Shown here: one piece after another, positions 1 to 8,314 of the stretch
How the letters are laid out: every line of letters starts with the position of its first letter
Numbering within the stretch: the first letter of the stretch is position 1
From: Haemophilus sp. CCUG 60358
GTDB lineage: Bacteria; Pseudomonadota; Gammaproteobacteria; Enterobacterales; Pasteurellaceae
Direction of reading: 5' to 3'
Assembly: GCF_001679485.1 (NCBI RefSeq)
Contig: NZ_LZOZ01000010.1
Span: forward strand, 1 to 20,737
DNA: 20,737 nt
Position numbers and translations under genes: made by a program
Notes under the pieces: model-generated
The model's input: only the letters and a program-made list of their open reading frames with translations
The model's database searches: none
What the model was told of the DNA's origin: nothing

Positions 1-23
1 TTTAGTCCAACTTTTGGGGTACA
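1..23. mobile_element. Probable terminal inverted repeat of an IS3-family (IS150-like) element, cut by the window edge
   Basis: Read on the minus strand, the sequence running inward from position 23 begins TGTACCCCAAAAGTTGGAC. IS3-family members of the IS150 group often have ends of the form TG-ta-CCCC(a)AAAAGTTGGAC, so this looks like an IS end with its terminal TG/CA at 22-23 and the element body to the left, outside the window. No transposase is visible. An uptake signal at 35-43 and the end of the glucosyltransferase gene follow at once. The alternative is a short IS remnant or a chance match. Confidence 0.4.
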
Positions 24-34
24 GATCAATTTTA

Positions 35-43
35 ACCGCACTT
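35..43 (-). repeat. DNA uptake signal sequence (USS)
   Basis: Exact 9-base core, ACCGCACTT on the plus strand, 12 bases downstream of the glucosyltransferase stop codon. Its intergenic 3' position is typical of Haemophilus USS. No inverted partner is present, so it is not a hairpin terminator by itself. Confidence 0.9.
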
Positions 44-54
44 TTTGTTTTTGA

Positions 55-813
55 TTAATGTTGATCGCGTTCCCATAAATCAGCATACTTCACAAAGGTG
101 GAGTGGGCCGAAAGTACCGCAAGCAGAAAACCTTGTTTTCCATCTAAGAAACCGGCTTTTAAAATGTACATTTTGACAAAGCACCCGATGGCATGGCTGA
201 CACCTAGCCATAACGTGGCTTTTTTCCCTTTGGCTTGGCGTTGGTCTGCCCAAGCTTTGGCATAACCCGCAGATTTCACCAAATAGTGATGAATGCTTTT
301 ATAAGTGAAATGCTCCAGATCTCCTGTTAATTTCTGTACTTTCGTGTTTTCAGGATAAACTACTTTTTCATGTACCAGAGAATCATTATATCCCGCATAA
401 TTTGTGCGATATAAACGCACCACATAATCTGGATACCAACCTGAATGACGAATTTCACGTCCAAATACTTCACTCACCCGAGGAATATCATAAACCGTAT
501 TTGGCGTATCTTGTTGAACCGCTTGTTGAATGGATTCACGCAGTTTCGGTGTGACGCGTTCATCGGCATCTAGCCACAAAACATAATCACTGGTGACATA
601 TTCTTGGGCTCTTTGACGTTGTTTGCCAAAACCTGGCCAATCAGAGTGCGAATAAAATTTTGCACCATATTGTTCCGCGATTTCTTGGGTGTTATCAGTA
701 CTGCCTGAATCGACAATAATGATTTCATCTACCCAATCTTTTACCGTATCGAGACATTGGGCAAGATCTGCCGCTTCATTTTTGACAATCATGGCAACGC
801 TAATTGTTGGCAT
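55..813 (-). CDS. lgtF: Lipooligosaccharide core glucosyltransferase (LgtF/WaaE-like, GT2 family)
   Basis: This 252-residue protein is a family 2 glycosyltransferase. It opens with the typical GT2 strand and KNEA (residues 11-14), then DSGSTD (35-40) and DADE (82-85), the nucleotide-sugar and metal-binding acidic motif. Most of the fold is cytoplasmic; a hydrophobic C-terminal stretch may touch the inner membrane. Known relatives (LgtF of H. influenzae, WaaE/KdtX of Klebsiella and Serratia) add glucose to the first heptose of the LPS inner core and sit beside waaA and coaD, exactly the context here. The exact acceptor is inferred. The start has an AAGGA ribosome binding site on the minus strand. 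It diverges from waaA across 61 bases. The 3' end is close to a possible IS end and a USS. Confidence 0.85.
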   Translation of the reverse strand: MPTISVAMIVKNEAADLAQCLDTVKDWVDEIIIVDSGSTDNTQEIAEQYGAKFYSHSDWPGFGKQRQRAQEYVTSDYVLWLDADERVTPKLRESIQQAVQQDTPNTVYDIPRVSEVFGREIRHSGWYPDYVVRLYRTNYAGYNDSLVHEKVVYPENTKVQKLTGDLEHFTYKSIHHYLVKSAGYAKAWADQRQAKGKKATLWLGVSHAIGCFVKMYILKAGFLDGKQGFLLAVLSAHSTFVKYADLWERDQH

Positions 814-830
814 ATTTTGATCCTTTTTTT

Positions 831-862
831 GTTATACTAGCCGAAGTTTTTGTAAGTATAAC
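831..862. promoter_or_regulatory. Divergent lgtF/waaA promoter region with facing TATACT boxes
   Basis: GTTATACT (831-838) and AGTATAAC (855-862) form a perfect 8-base inverted repeat separated by 16 bases. Each half contains a -10-like TATACT, one reading right toward waaA and one reading left toward the glucosyltransferase gene. Neither has a convincing -35 hexamer at 16-18 bases. This is the only space between the two divergent genes, so at least one promoter should lie here. Confidence 0.5.
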
Positions 863-874
863 CGAATTTATTTT

Positions 875-2170
875 ATGTGGCGTTTTTTTTATACCGGCCT
901 GATGTATCTGATTCAGCCTTTTGTGTTGTTCTTCATGTTGCTACGAAGTCTTAAGGCCCCTAATTATCGCAAGCGTTTAGGTGAGCGATATGGTATTTAT
1001 GCGAATCTTGTTAAGCCTGCAAAAGATGGGATCGTCATTCATGCTGCATCGGTAGGGGAAGTGATCGCCGCTACGCCGCTAGTAAAACGTATTCAGAAAG
1101 ACTATCCGCATTTACCAATCACATTTACAACGGTCACGCCAACAGGCTCTGAACGCGTAAAAGCTGCGTTCGGGGAAACTGTGACGCATTGTTATTTGCC
1201 CTACGATTTACCTTGTGTCATCAATCGTTTTATTGATTTTATTCAACCTAAAGTATTCATTGTCATTGAAACGGAACTTTGGCCAAATTTGATTGATTGT
1301 TTGGCTCGTCGAAATATTCCTTTCATTGTCGCCAATGCACGTCTTTCTGCACGTTCAGCGAGACGCTATGGCAAAGTCAAACAACATTTGCAGTATATGC
1401 TTTCTCAAATCAGCTTGATTGCGCCACAAGATAGTATCAGTGGAAAACGTTATTTAGAGTTAGGTTATGAGAAAGATCGTCTGCAATTAACCGGCAATAT
1501 TAAATATGATCTTGTGGTCAGTGATGAATTACTCAAAGATATTGCAACACTTCATGAAAGCTGGGCGAAAGATCGTCAGATTTGGATTGCGGCGAGTACC
1601 CATGAAGGGGAAGAAGAACTCATTTTACAAGCGCATCATTTGTTACTGAAAAAACATCCAAACTTGCTGTTATTGCTAGTGCCTCGTCATCCAGAACGTT
1701 TTAATCCTGTGGCGGATTTAATTGAAAAAGCCAACTTTAACTTTATTCGTCGTTCAACGAGGGAGATTCCTTCAGAAAATACCCAAGTGATTCTTGGTGA
1801 TACCATGGGCGAGTTGATGTTGATGTATGGTATTTCAGATATTGCGTTTGTAGGCGGAAGTTTGGTCAAACATGGGGGACATAACCCTCTAGAGCCTTTG
1901 GCGTTTAAATTACCCGTTGTGAGTGGAAAGCATACCTTCAATTTCCCTGAAGTCTTTACTTCGCTTTTAGAAGTGCAAGGTGTATTGCAAATCAACTCCA
2001 CCGAAAAAGCATTGTCAGAGATTATTGATAAGTTATTGAATTCGAAAGGGGCGCGTCAACGTTTAGGCAATGCAGGCTACGAGGTATTAATCGAAAATCG
2101 TGGCGCATTACAGCGTCTTTTAGATTTGCTTCATCCTTATTTAACCCATATTTCGGAGAACAATAAATGA
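875..2170 (+). CDS. waaA: 3-deoxy-D-manno-octulosonic acid (Kdo) transferase
   Basis: This 431-residue GT30 enzyme transfers Kdo from CMP-Kdo to lipid A precursor at the inner face of the inner membrane. A hydrophobic N-terminal anchor covers about residues 7-24. GT30 landmarks include the GEV-containing segment near residue 60, NARLS near residue 160, PRHPERF near residue 270 and the glycine-rich [15 protein letters not shown] near residue 325, where the nucleotide sugar binds. The length fits the family (about 420-430). In H. influenzae the homologue is monofunctional and adds one Kdo, later phosphorylated; whether that holds here cannot be told from sequence. The start ATG lacks an obvious Shine-Dalgarno sequence. 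It overlaps coaD by four bases (ATGA), implying translational coupling. Confidence 0.95.
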   Translation: MWRFFYTGLMYLIQPFVLFFMLLRSLKAPNYRKRLGERYGIYANLVKPAKDGIVIHAASVGEVIAATPLVKRIQKDYPHLPITFTTVTPTGSERVKAAFGETVTHCYLPYDLPCVINRFIDFIQPKVFIVIETELWPNLIDCLARRNIPFIVANARLSARSARRYGKVKQHLQYMLSQISLIAPQDSISGKRYLELGYEKDRLQLTGNIKYDLVVSDELLKDIATLHESWAKDRQIWIAASTHEGEEELILQAHHLLLKKHPNLLLLLVPRHPERFNPVADLIEKANFNFIRRSTREIPSENTQVILGDTMGELMLMYGISDIAFVGGSLVKHGGHNPLEPLAFKLPVVSGKHTFNFPEVFTSLLEVQGVLQINSTEKALSEIIDKLLNSKGARQRLGNAGYEVLIENRGALQRLLDLLHPYLTHISENNK

Positions 2171-2643
2171 CAAGCGTAATTTACCCTGGCACGTTTGACC
2201 CGATCACCAACGGGCATTTAGATATCATTGCGCGAAGTGCGGTCATTTTTCTGAAAGTTTTTGTCGCGGTGGCGAATAGTCCGAGCAAAAAGCCATTGTT
2301 CTCATTAGAAGAACGCGTTGAGCTTGTGCGTCAATCGGTCGCTCATTTACCCAATGTGGAAGTATTTGGATTCTCTGACTTACTCGCAAATGAAATCAAA
2401 GCGAAAAAGATTACCGCAATTATTCGTGGCGTACGCACAACGACGGACTTCGAATACGAATTACAATTGGCAGCGTTAAACCGTTTATTAACCGATGGTG
2501 TGGATAGTTTGTTTTTCCCACCAACAGAAAAATGGGCGTTTGTGTCTTCCACGATTGTACGAGAAATTTATTTGCACCATGGGGATGTGAAAGAACTGGT
2601 GCCGGAAGCCGTCTATTTAGCCTTAAAAGCACGTCATGAATGA
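2167..2643 (+). CDS. coaD: Phosphopantetheine adenylyltransferase
   Basis: This 158-residue cytoplasmic enzyme couples 4'-phosphopantetheine and ATP to form dephospho-CoA, the fourth step of CoA synthesis. It is a nucleotidyltransferase-superfamily protein with the early motif [12 protein letters not shown] (6-17), including the catalytic TNGH histidine, the RGVR segment (88-91) and SSTIVRE (128-134), equivalent to the ISST-type motif. The length matches E. coli CoaD (about 159). It starts inside the waaA stop (ATGA) and ends in another ATGA overlap with the lipoprotein gene. The old name kdtB reflects this waaA linkage. A USS core falls inside the gene at codons 23-26. Confidence 0.97.
   Translation: MTSVIYPGTFDPITNGHLDIIARSAVIFLKVFVAVANSPSKKPLFSLEERVELVRQSVAHLPNVEVFGFSDLLANEIKAKKITAIIRGVRTTTDFEYELQLAALNRLLTDGVDSLFFPPTEKWAFVSSTIVREIYLHHGDVKELVPEAVYLALKARHE
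2235..2243 (+). repeat. DNA uptake signal sequence within coaD
   Basis: Exact AAGTGCGGT core inside coaD codons 23-26, encoding part of the helix that follows the TNGH motif. Coding-region USS are the minority class in Haemophilus genomes. Confidence 0.9.
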
Positions 2644-2852
2644 AAAAAACACTTCTGATTTTAACCGCACTTTTAGCGTTAACTGGTTGTGGTACGGTGG
2701 TGAAATTAATTGATCCATCTGAGAAATACACACCTTATGCGGGTGCGGCTTATGATTTAGAGATGGCACAAAAATGGGGTTTACCTATTTTAGATTTGCC
2801 ACTGTCATTTTTATTAGATACCGCATTGTTGCCTTATGCGTGGTCAAATTAA
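2640..2852 (+). CDS. Small YceK/YidQ-like lipoprotein
   Basis: This 70-residue protein has an N-terminal lipoprotein signal: KK at 2-3, a hydrophobic core and the lipobox LTGC with the lipidated cysteine at residue 17, leaving a mature part of about 54 residues. The remainder (GTVVKLIDP..., then [14 protein letters not shown]) resembles the small YceK/YidQ (DUF1375-type) lipoproteins, whose role is unknown. There is no Asp immediately after the Cys, so outer-membrane sorting is likely. It is translationally coupled to coaD (ATGA) and 13 bases ahead of rep. A USS lies within the signal-peptide codons. The family call is from the overall pattern. Confidence 0.8.
   Translation: MKKTLLILTALLALTGCGTVVKLIDPSEKYTPYAGAAYDLEMAQKWGLPILDLPLSFLLDTALLPYAWSN
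2664..2672 (-). repeat. DNA uptake signal sequence within the lipoprotein signal peptide
   Basis: Exact ACCGCACTT core coding for Thr-Ala-Leu at residues 9-11 of the lipoprotein signal peptide. The flanks TTA and TTAGCG continue the Leu/Ala-rich core. Confidence 0.9.
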
Positions 2853-2865
2853 TTTGCATTAAGAT

Positions 2866-4878
2866 ATGAAACTCAATCCTCAACAACAACAGGCTGTCGA
2901 ATATGTCAGTGGGCCTTGCTTGGTGCTAGCTGGCGCAGGCTCTGGCAAAACTCGTGTGATCATCAATAAGATTGCTCATTTGATTGAACACTGCGGTTAT
3001 TTACCTAAACAGATCGCCGCCGTAACCTTTACCAACAAAGCCGCTCGTGAAATGAAAGAGCGTGTTGCCCATTCCATTGGTAAAGAAAAATCCAAAGGAT
3101 TGATTGTTTCCACTTTCCATACCTTAGGTTTCGACATTATCAAACGGGAATATAAAGCTTTAGGCTTTAAATCGAATATGACCTTGTTTGATGAGCACGA
3201 TCAACTTGCCTTACTCAAAGAACTGACAGCAGATGTGCTCCAGGAAGATAAGGATTTATTGCGAGAATTAATCTCGGTTATTTCCAACTGGAAGAATGAT
3301 TTGGTTTCACCAAAACAGGCTTATGCCTTAGCGAAAGATGCCAAATATCAAACCTTTGCAAAATGTTATGAGCGTTATGCGGCGCAAATCCGTGCTTATA
3401 ATGCGTTGGATTTTGATGATTTGATTATGTTGCCAACCTTACTCTTCAAACAGAACGAAGAAGTGCGGTCAAAATGGCAGGAGAAAATCCGATATTTGTT
3501 GGTGGATGAATATCAAGATACCAATACCAGCCAATATGAGCTCATCAAACTACTCGTTGGCGAGAGAGCTTGTTTTACCGTAGTAGGCGATGATGACCAA
3601 TCTATTTATTCTTGGCGAGGTGCTCGACCGCAAAATATGGTGCGCTTGCGTGATGATTTTCCGCGTTTGCAAGTTATTAAATTAGAACAAAATTACCGTT
3701 CCACTCATCGTATTTTGCATTGTGCCAACATTTTGATTGATAACAACGAGCACGTATTCGACAAAAAGCTTTTTTCCAACTTAGGCGAAGGTGAAAAACT
3801 GCAAGTCATTGAAGCGAAAAATGAAGAACATGAAGCCGAACGGATTGTAGCGGAATTGATTGCTCATCGCTTTAGTCGTAAAACCAAATTTAAGGATTAT
3901 GCCATTTTATATCGCGGTAATCATCAATCCCGTCTATTGGAAAAAGTGCTGATGCAAAACCGCATTCCGTACAAAATTTCTGGCGGGACGTCTTTTTTCT
4001 CTCGTGCTGAAATTAAGGACATGATGGCCTACTTGCGTTTGGTGGTGAATCAAGACGATGATGCAGCCTTTTTGCGTATTGTGAATACACCGAAACGGGA
4101 AATTGGTACTGCAACATTGCAAAAACTAGGCGAGTTGGCACAGGAAAAACATATCAGCTTATTTGAGGCGATTTTTGAGTTTGAGCTCATGCAACATGTT
4201 ACACCAAAAGCCTATGATGCATTGCAAAAATTTGGTCGTTGGATTGTGGAGTTGAATGATCAAAGTTTACGTTCCGATCCTGAAACGGCTGTGCGTTCGT
4301 TACTTTCTTCATTGCATTACGAAGAATATTTGTATGAATATGCCACCAGTCCGAAAGCTGCCGAAATGCAAAGTAAAAACGTGGCAACCTTGTTTAGCTG
4401 GGTAGAGGATATGCTCAAAGGCGATGAGGTGAATGAGCCGATGACTTTAAACCAAGTGGTCACTCGTTTAACTTTACGCGACATGATGGAACGCGGCGAA
4501 GACGATGACGAGAGTGATCAAGTGCAATTAATGACATTGCATGCCTCCAAAGGTTTAGAGTTCCTCCATGTGTATTTAATCGGTATGGAAGAGGGGATTT
4601 TGCCTCATCAAACCAGTATTGATGAAGATAATGTAGAGGAAGAGCGCCGTCTAGCCTATGTGGGCATTACTCGAGCACAACAAACGCTGACTTTTTCTCT
4701 TTGTCGTGAACGACGTCAGTTTGGCGAGTTAATTCGCCCAGAGCCGAGTCGTTTCTTGGCTGAGTTACCACAAGATGATGTGCAATGGGAAAAAGATAAG
4801 CCAAAATTAACGGTAGAACAGAAGCAACAACAAACTTCTAGTCAGCTCGATCGTCTGCGGGCAATTTTAAAAGGCTAG
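2866..4878 (+). CDS. rep: ATP-dependent DNA helicase Rep
   Basis: This 670-residue superfamily 1 (UvrD/Rep) 3'-to-5' helicase helps replication forks pass bound proteins and restart. Motifs in order: a Q-motif-like N-terminus, Walker A AGAGSGKT (22-29), VTFTNKAA (53-60), Walker B DEYQDT (214-219), [12 protein letters not shown] (241-252), [12 protein letters not shown] (555-566) and [11 protein letters not shown] (594-604). Length and the short C-terminal tail match E. coli Rep (673) better than UvrD (about 720). The start ATG has only a weak upstream purine stretch and lies 13 bases after the lipoprotein stop, so it is probably the last gene of the waaA operon. A USS lies at 3461-3469, and a hairpin of two USS follows the stop. 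Confidence 0.95.
   Translation: MKLNPQQQQAVEYVSGPCLVLAGAGSGKTRVIINKIAHLIEHCGYLPKQIAAVTFTNKAAREMKERVAHSIGKEKSKGLIVSTFHTLGFDIIKREYKALGFKSNMTLFDEHDQLALLKELTADVLQEDKDLLRELISVISNWKNDLVSPKQAYALAKDAKYQTFAKCYERYAAQIRAYNALDFDDLIMLPTLLFKQNEEVRSKWQEKIRYLLVDEYQDTNTSQYELIKLLVGERACFTVVGDDDQSIYSWRGARPQNMVRLRDDFPRLQVIKLEQNYRSTHRILHCANILIDNNEHVFDKKLFSNLGEGEKLQVIEAKNEEHEAERIVAELIAHRFSRKTKFKDYAILYRGNHQSRLLEKVLMQNRIPYKISGGTSFFSRAEIKDMMAYLRLVVNQDDDAAFLRIVNTPKREIGTATLQKLGELAQEKHISLFEAIFEFELMQHVTPKAYDALQKFGRWIVELNDQSLRSDPETAVRSLLSSLHYEEYLYEYATSPKAAEMQSKNVATLFSWVEDMLKGDEVNEPMTLNQVVTRLTLRDMMERGEDDDESDQVQLMTLHASKGLEFLHVYLIGMEEGILPHQTSIDEDNVEEERRLAYVGITRAQQTLTFSLCRERRQFGELIRPEPSRFLAELPQDDVQWEKDKPKLTVEQKQQQTSSQLDRLRAILKG
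3461..3469 (+). repeat. DNA uptake signal sequence within rep
   Basis: Exact AAGTGCGGT core inside the rep coding sequence, about 35 bases before the Walker B codons, in a stretch coding for residues around 200. Confidence 0.9.
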
Positions 4879-4891
4879 AGATGATTTACGT

Positions 4892-4935
4892 TAAAGTGCG
4901 GTGGGAAATTTATTTGTTTTTTCAACCGCACTTTA
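4892..4935 (+). terminator. Inverted USS pair acting as terminator of the waaA-rep operon
   Basis: Two USS cores in opposite orientation (4894-4902 and 4925-4933) form an 11-base perfect stem, TAAAGTGCGGT against ACCGCACTTTA, with a 22-base T-rich loop. It begins 14 bases after the rep stop codon. Paired USS are known to serve as intrinsic terminators in Haemophilus; the tract after the stem (TTTAT) is short, so termination is likely but may be partial. Confidence 0.75.
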
Positions 4936-4990
4936 TTTATGCAAAATGTAGATAAATCAAGCAACCAAAACGGCTTTTACAAAAAATGAT

Positions 4991-5018
4991 TTGACTTATT
5001 TTCAAAAAAACGTATTAT
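4991..5018 (+). promoter_or_regulatory. Promoter of the tRNA cluster
   Basis: TTGACT (4991-4996) and TATTAT (5013-5018) are separated by 16 bases, followed by a GC-rich discriminator (ACCGCCC). Such a discriminator is typical of stable-RNA promoters under stringent control. It lies just upstream of the first tRNA. Confidence 0.75.
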
Positions 5019-5038
5019 ACCGCCCACAAACCGATTGT

Positions 5039-5132
5039 GGTGAGATGGCCGAGTAGGCTGAAGGCGCTCCCCTGCTAAGGGAGTATGGGGTCAAAAACTC
5101 CATCGAGGGTTCGAATCCCTCTCTCACCGCCA
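5039..5132 (+). tRNA. tRNA-Ser (anticodon GCT)
   Basis: The acceptor stem GGTGAGA pairs with TCTCACC, followed by discriminator G and an encoded CCA (5130-5132). The anticodon stem CTCCC/GGGAG encloses the loop CTGCTAA, so the anticodon GCT is at 5074-5076 and reads AGC/AGU. The long variable arm marks a class II tRNA, as expected for serine. It is first in a three-gene tRNA cluster with its own promoter. Confidence 0.97.
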
Positions 5133-5155
5133 TTTGTTTTTAGTTTTATTATTCT

Positions 5156-5232
5156 GCACCCGTAGCTCAGCTGGATAGAGTACTCGGCTACGAACCGAGC
5201 GGTCAGAGGTTCGAATCCTCTCGGGTGCGCCA
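5156..5232 (+). tRNA. tRNA-Arg (anticodon ACG), copy 1
   Basis: GCACCCG pairs with CGGGTGC, followed by G and an encoded CCA (5230-5232). The anticodon stem CTCGG/CCGAG carries the loop CTACGAA, with ACG at 5190-5192; the A34 is normally deaminated to inosine by TadA to read CGU/CGC/CGA. The T-stem is AGAGG/CCTCT. It lies 23 bases downstream of tRNA-Ser and is probably co-transcribed with it. Confidence 0.97.
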
Positions 5233-5285
5233 TTTTAAATCGACTCTATCAGTTAAAATGGTCACGAAGAATAAAACATCACTAC

Positions 5286-5362
5286 GCACCCGTAGCTCAG
5301 CTGGATAGAGTACTCGGCTACGAACCGAGCGGTCAAAGGTTCGAATCCTTTCGGGTGCGCCA
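5286..5362 (+). tRNA. tRNA-Arg (anticodon ACG), copy 2
   Basis: Identical to the first Arg copy except for two positions in the T-stem (5336 and 5350), where a G-C pair has become A-T, so pairing is kept. The anticodon ACG is at 5320-5322 and CCA is encoded. It lies 53 bases after copy 1. No clear hairpin terminator follows; 5363-5414 is pyrimidine-rich and leads into a convergent gene. Confidence 0.97.
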
Positions 5363-5414
5363 TCTTCTCTCTTCAAACTTTCTTTTTATCAAAAACAATT
5401 AACGCTTTATTTGA

Positions 5415-6095
5415 TCATTTTTCGCGATCATCAACGGTTTTTAATAAATAATTTCCTTGTACGTCTGTGACACTTCTAAAACCGACATTTGTGATTTTAT
5501 AAGGAAAATTTGTCTTGTATTCGACGTTATCGTGGTGATGACCATGGAAAACGTGTCTTACCCCTAATTTTTCTGCGAGTTGATTAATCACACGAAATCC
5601 CATTGGATGGGGTTTCGGTGCTTCATGGCAAATCAGAATATCGGCTTGCTCGTTTTCAATGGCTTCAATATCAGAAGGGAAAATAGACGTGCGATGACGC
5701 AATGGTACACCGCCACGCCAAATTTTTTCTTGCGGACTATATTGGCAATAATGGATAGGGTCAAAAGACATCGGTTTATTGGGTGGCATCCAGATTTGTC
5801 CACGGAATACGCCACCTAAGCCGGCAATGCGTTGTCCTTGAATTTCAACAACACGATTATGCAAATTACGCGATTTCCAATGTGTCCCCCAAATCGCCTC
5901 AAATGCGGCAACGGTTTTGCTATCATGATTGCCATGAATAAACCAAATATCACAATATTTTGCGAGTTTATCTAATTCATCAGGCGAAGAAAGTTGCAAG
6001 TCACCCAAAATAATCAGGGCAACGTTGTCATTTTCTTGCACGAAAGGATAAAGATGTTCATAACTTCCGTGCGGATCGCCTGCGAATAAAATCAT
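5415..6095 (-). CDS. Calcineurin-like metallophosphoesterase, co-transcribed with nadR
   Basis: This 226-residue cytoplasmic protein has the full metal-ligand set of the calcineurin-like fold: GDPHG (D7, H9), GD (D32), GNHD (55-58), CHEAP with H157, and GHHHDN (185-190) near the C-terminus. No signal peptide or membrane segment is seen. The substrate cannot be read from sequence; the family hydrolyses phosphomonoesters, diesters or nucleotides. The start lies one base after the nadR stop, so the two genes are very probably one transcript and translationally coupled, which hints at a role in pyridine-nucleotide or cofactor turnover. The coding region converges on the tRNA cluster. Confidence 0.85.
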   Translation of the reverse strand: MILFAGDPHGSYEHLYPFVQENDNVALIILGDLQLSSPDELDKLAKYCDIWFIHGNHDSKTVAAFEAIWGTHWKSRNLHNRVVEIQGQRIAGLGGVFRGQIWMPPNKPMSFDPIHYCQYSPQEKIWRGGVPLRHRTSIFPSDIEAIENEQADILICHEAPKPHPMGFRVINQLAEKLGVRHVFHGHHHDNVEYKTNFPYKITNVGFRSVTDVQGNYLLKTVDDREK

Positions 6096-6096
6096 T

Positions 6097-7242
<1,146 letters not shown>

Positions 7243-7322
7243 TGAATAGTCCTATTTTATGCAATCTTTGTGCAAATAAAAACATTTTTCATTGAATGAT
7301 TTTTTACAGTGACATTTTACGT

Positions 7323-7328
7323 TATACT
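7323..7328 (+). promoter_or_regulatory. -10 box of the ribB promoter
   Basis: TATACT sits 10 bases before the riboswitch P1 stem, the right distance for transcription to start at the riboswitch 5' edge. The region 17 bases upstream is only T-rich; TTTACA at 7303-7308 is 14 bases away, too close for a standard -35. Confidence 0.55.
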
Positions 7329-7337
7329 ACGACCTGC

Positions 7338-7504
7338 ATTCTCAGGGCAGGGTGAAATTCCCTACCGGTGGTGACAGCCCACGAGCACTTAAAAGTGCGG
7401 TCAATTTTGATTGCGTTTTACAAAATTGTTTCGCTTTGTACTTTTAAGGTTAGCAGATTTGGTGAAATTCCAAAGCCGACAGTATAGTCTGGATGAAAGA
7501 GAAT
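7338..7504 (+). promoter_or_regulatory. FMN riboswitch (RFN element) upstream of ribB
   Basis: The conserved RFN blocks are clear: CAGGGCAGGGTGAAATTCCC followed by ACCGGTGGTGA, then AGCCCACGAGC, and after a variable arm GGTGAAATTCC, AAGCCGAC and GTCTGGATGAAAGAGAA. The closing stem P1 is ATTCTC (7338-7343) with GAGAAT (7499-7504). FMN binding normally turns down riboflavin genes. The variable arm (7388-7448) is unusually long: CTTAAAAGT pairs with ACTTTTAAG, and within it CAATTTTG (7402-7409) pairs with CAAAATTG (7421-7428), with a USS core at 7393-7401. Confidence 0.97.
7393..7401 (+). repeat. DNA uptake signal sequence inside the FMN riboswitch
   Basis: Exact AAGTGCGGT core on the 5' side of the extended variable arm of the riboswitch, outside the conserved ligand-binding blocks. 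Confidence 0.9.
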
Positions 7505-7506
7505 AA

Positions 7507-7531
7507 AACGGATTGGGTTCCCAATTCCGTT
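7507..7531 (+). terminator. Hairpin after the riboswitch, likely part of its expression platform
   Basis: AACGGATTGG and CCAATTCCGTT form a 10-pair stem with one bulged T and a GTTC loop, directly after the riboswitch P1 strand, followed by TCTATTTATTT. It could be a weak intrinsic terminator controlled by FMN or a spacer hairpin. The ribB ribosome binding site is about 50 bases further on, so direct masking of it by this hairpin is not seen. Confidence 0.5.
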
Positions 7532-7596
7532 CTATTTATTTGCATTTCTCAGCCCTGATTCTGGTTAATTTTAACGTAACAACAAAGGAAATTACG

Positions 7597-8244
7597 ATGA
7601 ATCAGTCAATTTTATCTGCATTTGGTGCGACCGGCGAAGAACGGGTAATTAACGCATTGAATGCATTCAAACAAGGTAATGGCGTATTAGTATTGGATGA
7701 TGAAGATCGCGAAAATGAAGGCGATTTAATCTTCCCAGCAGAAACCATTACGCCAGAACAAATGGCAAAACTTATTCGCTATGGCAGTGGTATCGTGTGT
7801 TTATGTATTACCGATGAACAATGTAAACAGCTTGATTTGCCACCAATGGTTGAACACAACAATAGCGTGAATAAAACCGCGTTTACCGTGACGATTGAAG
7901 CGGCAGAAGGTGTGTCAACCGGTGTATCGGCGCAAGATCGCGTCACCACAATCAAAGCGGCAATTGCAGATCATGCAAAACCGACAGATCTTCACCGTCC
8001 AGGACATGTTTTCCCATTACGTGCCGCAGAAGGCGGTGTTTTGGCACGTCGTGGTCATACTGAAGCCTCAGTTGATTTAGCACGTTTAAGTGGTTTTAAA
8101 CCGGCAGGTGTCATTTGTGAAATTACGAATGATGATGGCTCTATGGCTCGTGCTGCAGAAATTATCGAATTTGCGAAAAAATTTGGTTATGCGGTGTTAA
8201 CAATTGAAGATTTAGTGGCATATCGTCAAAAACATCATTGTTAA
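7597..8244 (+). CDS. ribB: 3,4-dihydroxy-2-butanone 4-phosphate synthase
   Basis: This 215-residue cytoplasmic enzyme converts ribulose 5-phosphate to 3,4-dihydroxy-2-butanone 4-phosphate plus formate, supplying the xylene-ring carbons of riboflavin. The acidic signature [10 protein letters not shown] (34-43) is the metal and substrate site, and the later [14 protein letters not shown] is also typical. The length equals E. coli RibB (217), with no fused GTP cyclohydrolase. The frame extends upstream to 7513 on a TTG codon, but that would run through the leader hairpin; the ATG at 7597 with AAAGGAA ahead is the proper start. FMN controls it through the riboswitch. It converges on dusA over a USS hairpin. 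Confidence 0.96.
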   Translation: MNQSILSAFGATGEERVINALNAFKQGNGVLVLDDEDRENEGDLIFPAETITPEQMAKLIRYGSGIVCLCITDEQCKQLDLPPMVEHNNSVNKTAFTVTIEAAEGVSTGVSAQDRVTTIKAAIADHAKPTDLHRPGHVFPLRAAEGGVLARRGHTEASVDLARLSGFKPAGVICEITNDDGSMARAAEIIEFAKKFGYAVLTIEDLVAYRQKHHC

Positions 8245-8262
8245 TTAAATACTCAGAAAACA

Positions 8263-8303
8263 AAAGTGCGGTCAGAAAATCTTTTAAATTCTGACCGCAC
8301 TTT
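8263..8303. terminator. Bidirectional USS-pair terminator between ribB and dusA
   Basis: Two opposed USS cores (8264-8272 and 8294-8302) extend to a 15-base perfect stem, AAAGTGCGGTCAGAA against TTCTGACCGCACTTT, with an 11-base loop. Position between convergent stop codons (8244 and 8315) and symmetric A/T flanks suit termination from both sides. Confidence 0.85.
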
Positions 8304-8314
8304 GCGTTTTAGGC

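Noticed and set aside
1687..2001. Open frame of 104 codons on the minus strand within waaA
   Set aside because: It is antisense to a well-conserved GT30 gene, its composition mirrors the waaA codons, and no ribosome binding site or recognisable motif is present.
7513..7596. Extended N-terminus for RibB from the TTG at 7513
   Set aside because: It would put coding sequence over the riboswitch-adjacent hairpin. The ATG at 7597 has a good ribosome binding site and gives the usual RibB length.
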